Below, piece after piece: positions 61,030 to 64,000 of a stretch of DNA of 64,000 nt (the stretch's first letter is position 1; the number at the start of each line of letters is the position of its first letter). The position numbers and the translations under genes were made by a program. The stretch is taken from contig JAUFSD010000014.1 in NCBI GenBank assembly GCA_033030425.1, positions 372,001 through 436,000 of the forward strand, read 5' to 3'. The notes below the pieces were generated by a model. It was not told the DNA's origin. It was given only the letters and a program-made list of their open reading frames with translations, and made no database searches. This stretch comes from Verpa conica (lineage: Eukaryota > Ascomycota > Pezizomycetes > Pezizales > Morchellaceae).

Positions 61030-61909
61030 TGTTACGAGTTTTATGAGGATCTAAATATAAAAAAAACTGGAAGGTGAGGTGGGGTGAGTGAGGCTCAAGT
61101 TGGTTTGTTACTCATAGGGTGGCTGTGCCGTAACATTTGGTAACGGGACAACACCCAGAACACACCAAAAGTGGCAACTACATGTCAAGGGAGGAAAGTT
61201 CAAACAACCATGCCAATTTTCCAGAAGGTCTAGAAACATCCGGAGTTTACTATTTACTTCACCGATTTAATAAGGCTCATTATGTTTAACTTCTGAGTAA
61301 CTTAAGATGAGTAGCATTGTTAAACCACTATTTAACTCAATTTTAGTAAAGATTTTACAATTTAAGGCTTTGGGATATAATCTCTAATTATAATTATTAA
61401 TATGTATTTGGATTATCCTAGGTTTTGGGTATATGAATGAGTGTGGTGAAAAGCCCAATTTTACATACTACAGCGACCAGCAAGATTAGTGTTGAAACTC
61501 AGGACGACGCCTGCCAGACAGATATCTTCACCAAGGAGGGCGTCTTACGCCCCTTACGAAGCGGCTAATAAACCCCCACTAGACCTTTCGCCGACTCATA
61601 ATGTGTCACTCGGCCAGCACAGGTTTTAGAGATCCCTTTATCCCATAATAGAAGCCTTATCATAAGTCATTTTATCAACTTTCCAGGGTATCGCTGTATT
61701 AACTTAGGGTAGCTTAATATCATTAAAAAGAAGCTCACGAACAAACTAAAATGAATACAAAGTGCATTTAATTGCCCACAGAGCCCAATAATGGCGCTAA
61801 ACATGAGTAGCAACGAATTCTACTAATCTTAATAATAAGTCCCAATAACTCCGCGCTTGCAAAATAATAACATACAGACCACTGCTCCAGTAACCTTATG
61901 CACCCCAGA
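61030..61909. other. Intergenic, nothing recognised
   Basis: About 880 bp between the DUF1308 start and the 3' end of the kinesin gene. A/T-rich in the middle. No gene seen. Confidence 0.55.
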
Positions 61910-63979
61910 TCAAGCATTTGCTGGTATCTCCCGTATATACGCCTTCTCTAAAAATCTCCCTTTATCATCAGAAACCTTCCTTCTAAACATCCCTAGATCT
62001 TGTAGAAGATCCGCTAGCCTCGATTCCATCTCATCCCTCTCCTCATCCTCCTCATCCTCGCATTCATCTTCGGTGTCATTGTATTCTTCAGCTTCGATTT
62101 GCTCTTCGCCTCCTTCTCCGATGCTTGTTCTTCGGGACGGTGGTATCACAGTTGGTATAGGGTTCTTCAAGCTTTCGACAGCAAGCCTTAGATGTAGTCT
62201 TAAAGCCTCATTCTGCGTTTGAAGTGCCTTGATCTTGCATTCTGCGACCTGTCTCGCTTCCTCCATCTTCCTTTGCATCTTCTCAACCTCGCTTTGGTAC
62301 ATCTCGAGTTGTTCATTCTGCAGGTCGTTTTGCTTTTTCGTCTGGGTGACTTGAGATACGGAGAGCTGTAGAGCACGAATTGTTTCTTGCATCTCTGCGA
62401 TTTGGGCATCACGCTCAGCAGCAGAAACATGATCTTGGTTGATGACAGCGCGAGTACGGATGCGTTTGGCTTGGTCTGCATAGCGCAGGGTAGAGAGCGT
62501 TTCATCGTAATCAGATGGGGAGATACACGCTATCATAGCAGTTTTGGAGTTACCCCCAAGAGAGTCTTTCAGGAGCCAGGTCAAGATCTGAAATTCTCCA
62601 TCAGCACTGTCTCCCTCGTTTGCGTTTTCAACCAGATTTTGGCTGCTTACAGAGTCGCGGTACGGAACCACTTCTCTCTTTTTTCTGATACCCTTTGTTG
62701 GGACATCATCGGCTAGTGCTGCTATAACTCGCCCTAGTGTCGTAAGTGATTTGTTGATATTTGATCCTTCTCTCAATCGGGCACCAGTGGCACCAGTCGA
62801 GTTCGCTCTCTCTGAACCAGCCAGATCCACAAGCCTACCAATTCCTATTAGTCACTCGTCGTTAAGAGTATTGGAATTGAATATACCGAATTCTCGCTAC
62901 TCTCTCGGTTGTTTCGTCCGTATCCATGTCATGGTGAATCTGTTTCAATACTAAAGTGAACACTGCGTGGCTTCTACTACTAGTATCATTCATTTTGGTG
63001 CTAGCGATAGTCCTATTATTGTCTCCCATCTTCATCCACTTTAGAATCTCCCCAATATTCCTGACAGGGACTTCGGTAAGATCTTTAATATAAGGACCCT
63101 CGGTTGGTGATTCACGGACTTTGAGATAATATGGTGTTTCTCGGCGAGGTACTAAGAGGTCACGAACATGTTCGTTGTAGACCTCAAAGTAGGAGACACG
63201 GACAGAATAATTTACGCTGGGCGAGTTGTTGGATTCTATTCTTTCGAAAAGGTCGCGGCAAGTGCGTGGGATGAGACCGGGGTGTTCAGGAGTACCCATC
63301 TTCACGAAAACGAAAAGTGAAAGAGAAAAAACTAGTCAGTTAAAAAATCTTCATATTTTGGTGGAAGGAGAATAATTTGGGAAGCAAACCATAGAGTAAC
63401 TCTTCCCAGAACCTGTTTGGCCCTAGTTTTCATCCGTCAACATACTATTTATCAAGAGACTAACGCCAGTAGACTTACATATGCAAAGATACAAGTATGG
63501 TAGCCTTCAAAATTATGGTCTAAAAACTCTTCTCCGAGCGCATTGTAGACATCATCCTGATCTGCATAATGATCGTCCTGACGGTCAAAACTCCAGAAGG
63601 AATTATCGAATGTAAATTCTTTTTTCTCAACAATTTTTCGGCTATTTGGCCTCCCGGAGGATTCTGGCGGGGGGTAAAGAACAGTAGACTGGTTCCGGGG
63701 GTCCATTTCAATCAAATTAGCTGCTCCTCGCTCGATTTCTGATAACCCACATATATTTGTTTAGTTCCGATACGAATATAAACAAAGAGCTAAATACAGA
63801 CCTCGAGGAAGGAAACCACGGACTCTGACCACGACTCTGACATTTCCACCCCTCCCGCTAGTTGTCTCGGTGGTCATTTTCTGTGGGGCTACTTCCCGCG
63901 AGCGCAAGGATGCGCTCGAGGCAGAGGTCCTGAGTGGGTGAGGGGCAACTTCGAGGAAGGAGCGGCTTTCAGCAGACAT
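61910..63979 (-). CDS. Short kinesin-3 motor protein (NcKin3/UncB-like)
   Basis: Six exons, 63979-63802, 63738-63479, 63422-63390 (33 nt), 63299-62887, 62834-62651 and 62587-61910, give at least 581 residues. The motor head starts [18 protein letters not shown], and the Walker A GQTGSGKS (147-154) lies in the 33-nt exon. Switch I is NDTSSRSH and switch II DLAGSER, followed by [15 protein letters not shown]. The neck and a coiled coil (about 380-470) are followed by an acidic stretch and the end. There is no FHA or PH domain, unlike long KIF1/Unc-104 motors, so this fits the short, dimeric fungal kinesin-3 group named after Neurospora NcKin3. The codons just upstream of the ATG stay open to the window edge, so the true start may lie outside. 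Confidence 0.9.
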
Positions 63980-64000
63980 TGAAGGCCTTACTGGCGTTCC

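Overview
The window is nuclear DNA of a filamentous ascomycete (Pezizomycotina). Genes are split by many short introns, mostly 45-105 nt, with GTNNGT donors, CTRAC-like branch points and YAG acceptors. The protein set is fungal: an Irc22-like TRAP-alpha protein, a two-domain fluoride exporter, a Gep4-type phosphatase, a Sec2 exchange factor, DUF3074 and DUF1308 proteins, and a HeLo-type NOD-like receptor. The class cannot be fixed from sequence alone; the roomy, A/T-rich, partly eroded intergenic DNA would suit an early-diverging class such as Pezizomycetes, but that is a guess.

Layout. 1-1248: 3' part of a fungal transcription factor gene. 1249-8059: long gene-poor stretch with an eroded repeat. 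8060-12577: a DUF3074/START-like gene, a small coiled-coil ORF and two inverted 5S rRNA genes. 12578-24000: housekeeping block with divergent pairs Ase1/CSN5 and uracil phosphoribosyltransferase/fluoride exporter, then Cdc20. 25388-35611: F-box protein, gamma-glutamylcyclotransferase-like protein, Irc22-like protein, and a divergent pair of a class I DnaJ chaperone and mitochondrial glutamyl-tRNA synthetase. 36757-47067: accessory region with a HeLo/NB-ARC/TPR receptor whose 42-residue repeats are almost identical, a Sec2-type Rab exchange factor, and a broken ankyrin-repeat receptor remnant flanked by direct repeats. 47232-54027: an unknown protein, an intracellular GH1 beta-glucosidase divergent from a sugar transporter (a probable disaccharide uptake and cleavage pair with CreA-like sites between them), and a Gep4-type phosphatase. 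56076-64000: a Lung-7-TM/PTM1-like membrane protein, a DUF1308 protein and a short kinesin-3.

How the genes work together. Most neighbours are unrelated housekeeping genes. Two groupings look functional: the GH1/transporter pair (import and intracellular hydrolysis of a beta-linked disaccharide) and the receptor region at 36.7-47 kb, where one intact and one decayed NLR-type gene with tandem repeats suggest a fast-evolving self/non-self recognition locus. Three mitosis-related genes (Ase1, Cdc20 and, more loosely, a kinesin) share the window but are far apart.

All exon boundaries were worked out by hand from reading frame, splice consensus and protein-family continuity. Codon phase closes in every spliced model listed, but no alignment or transcript evidence was available.
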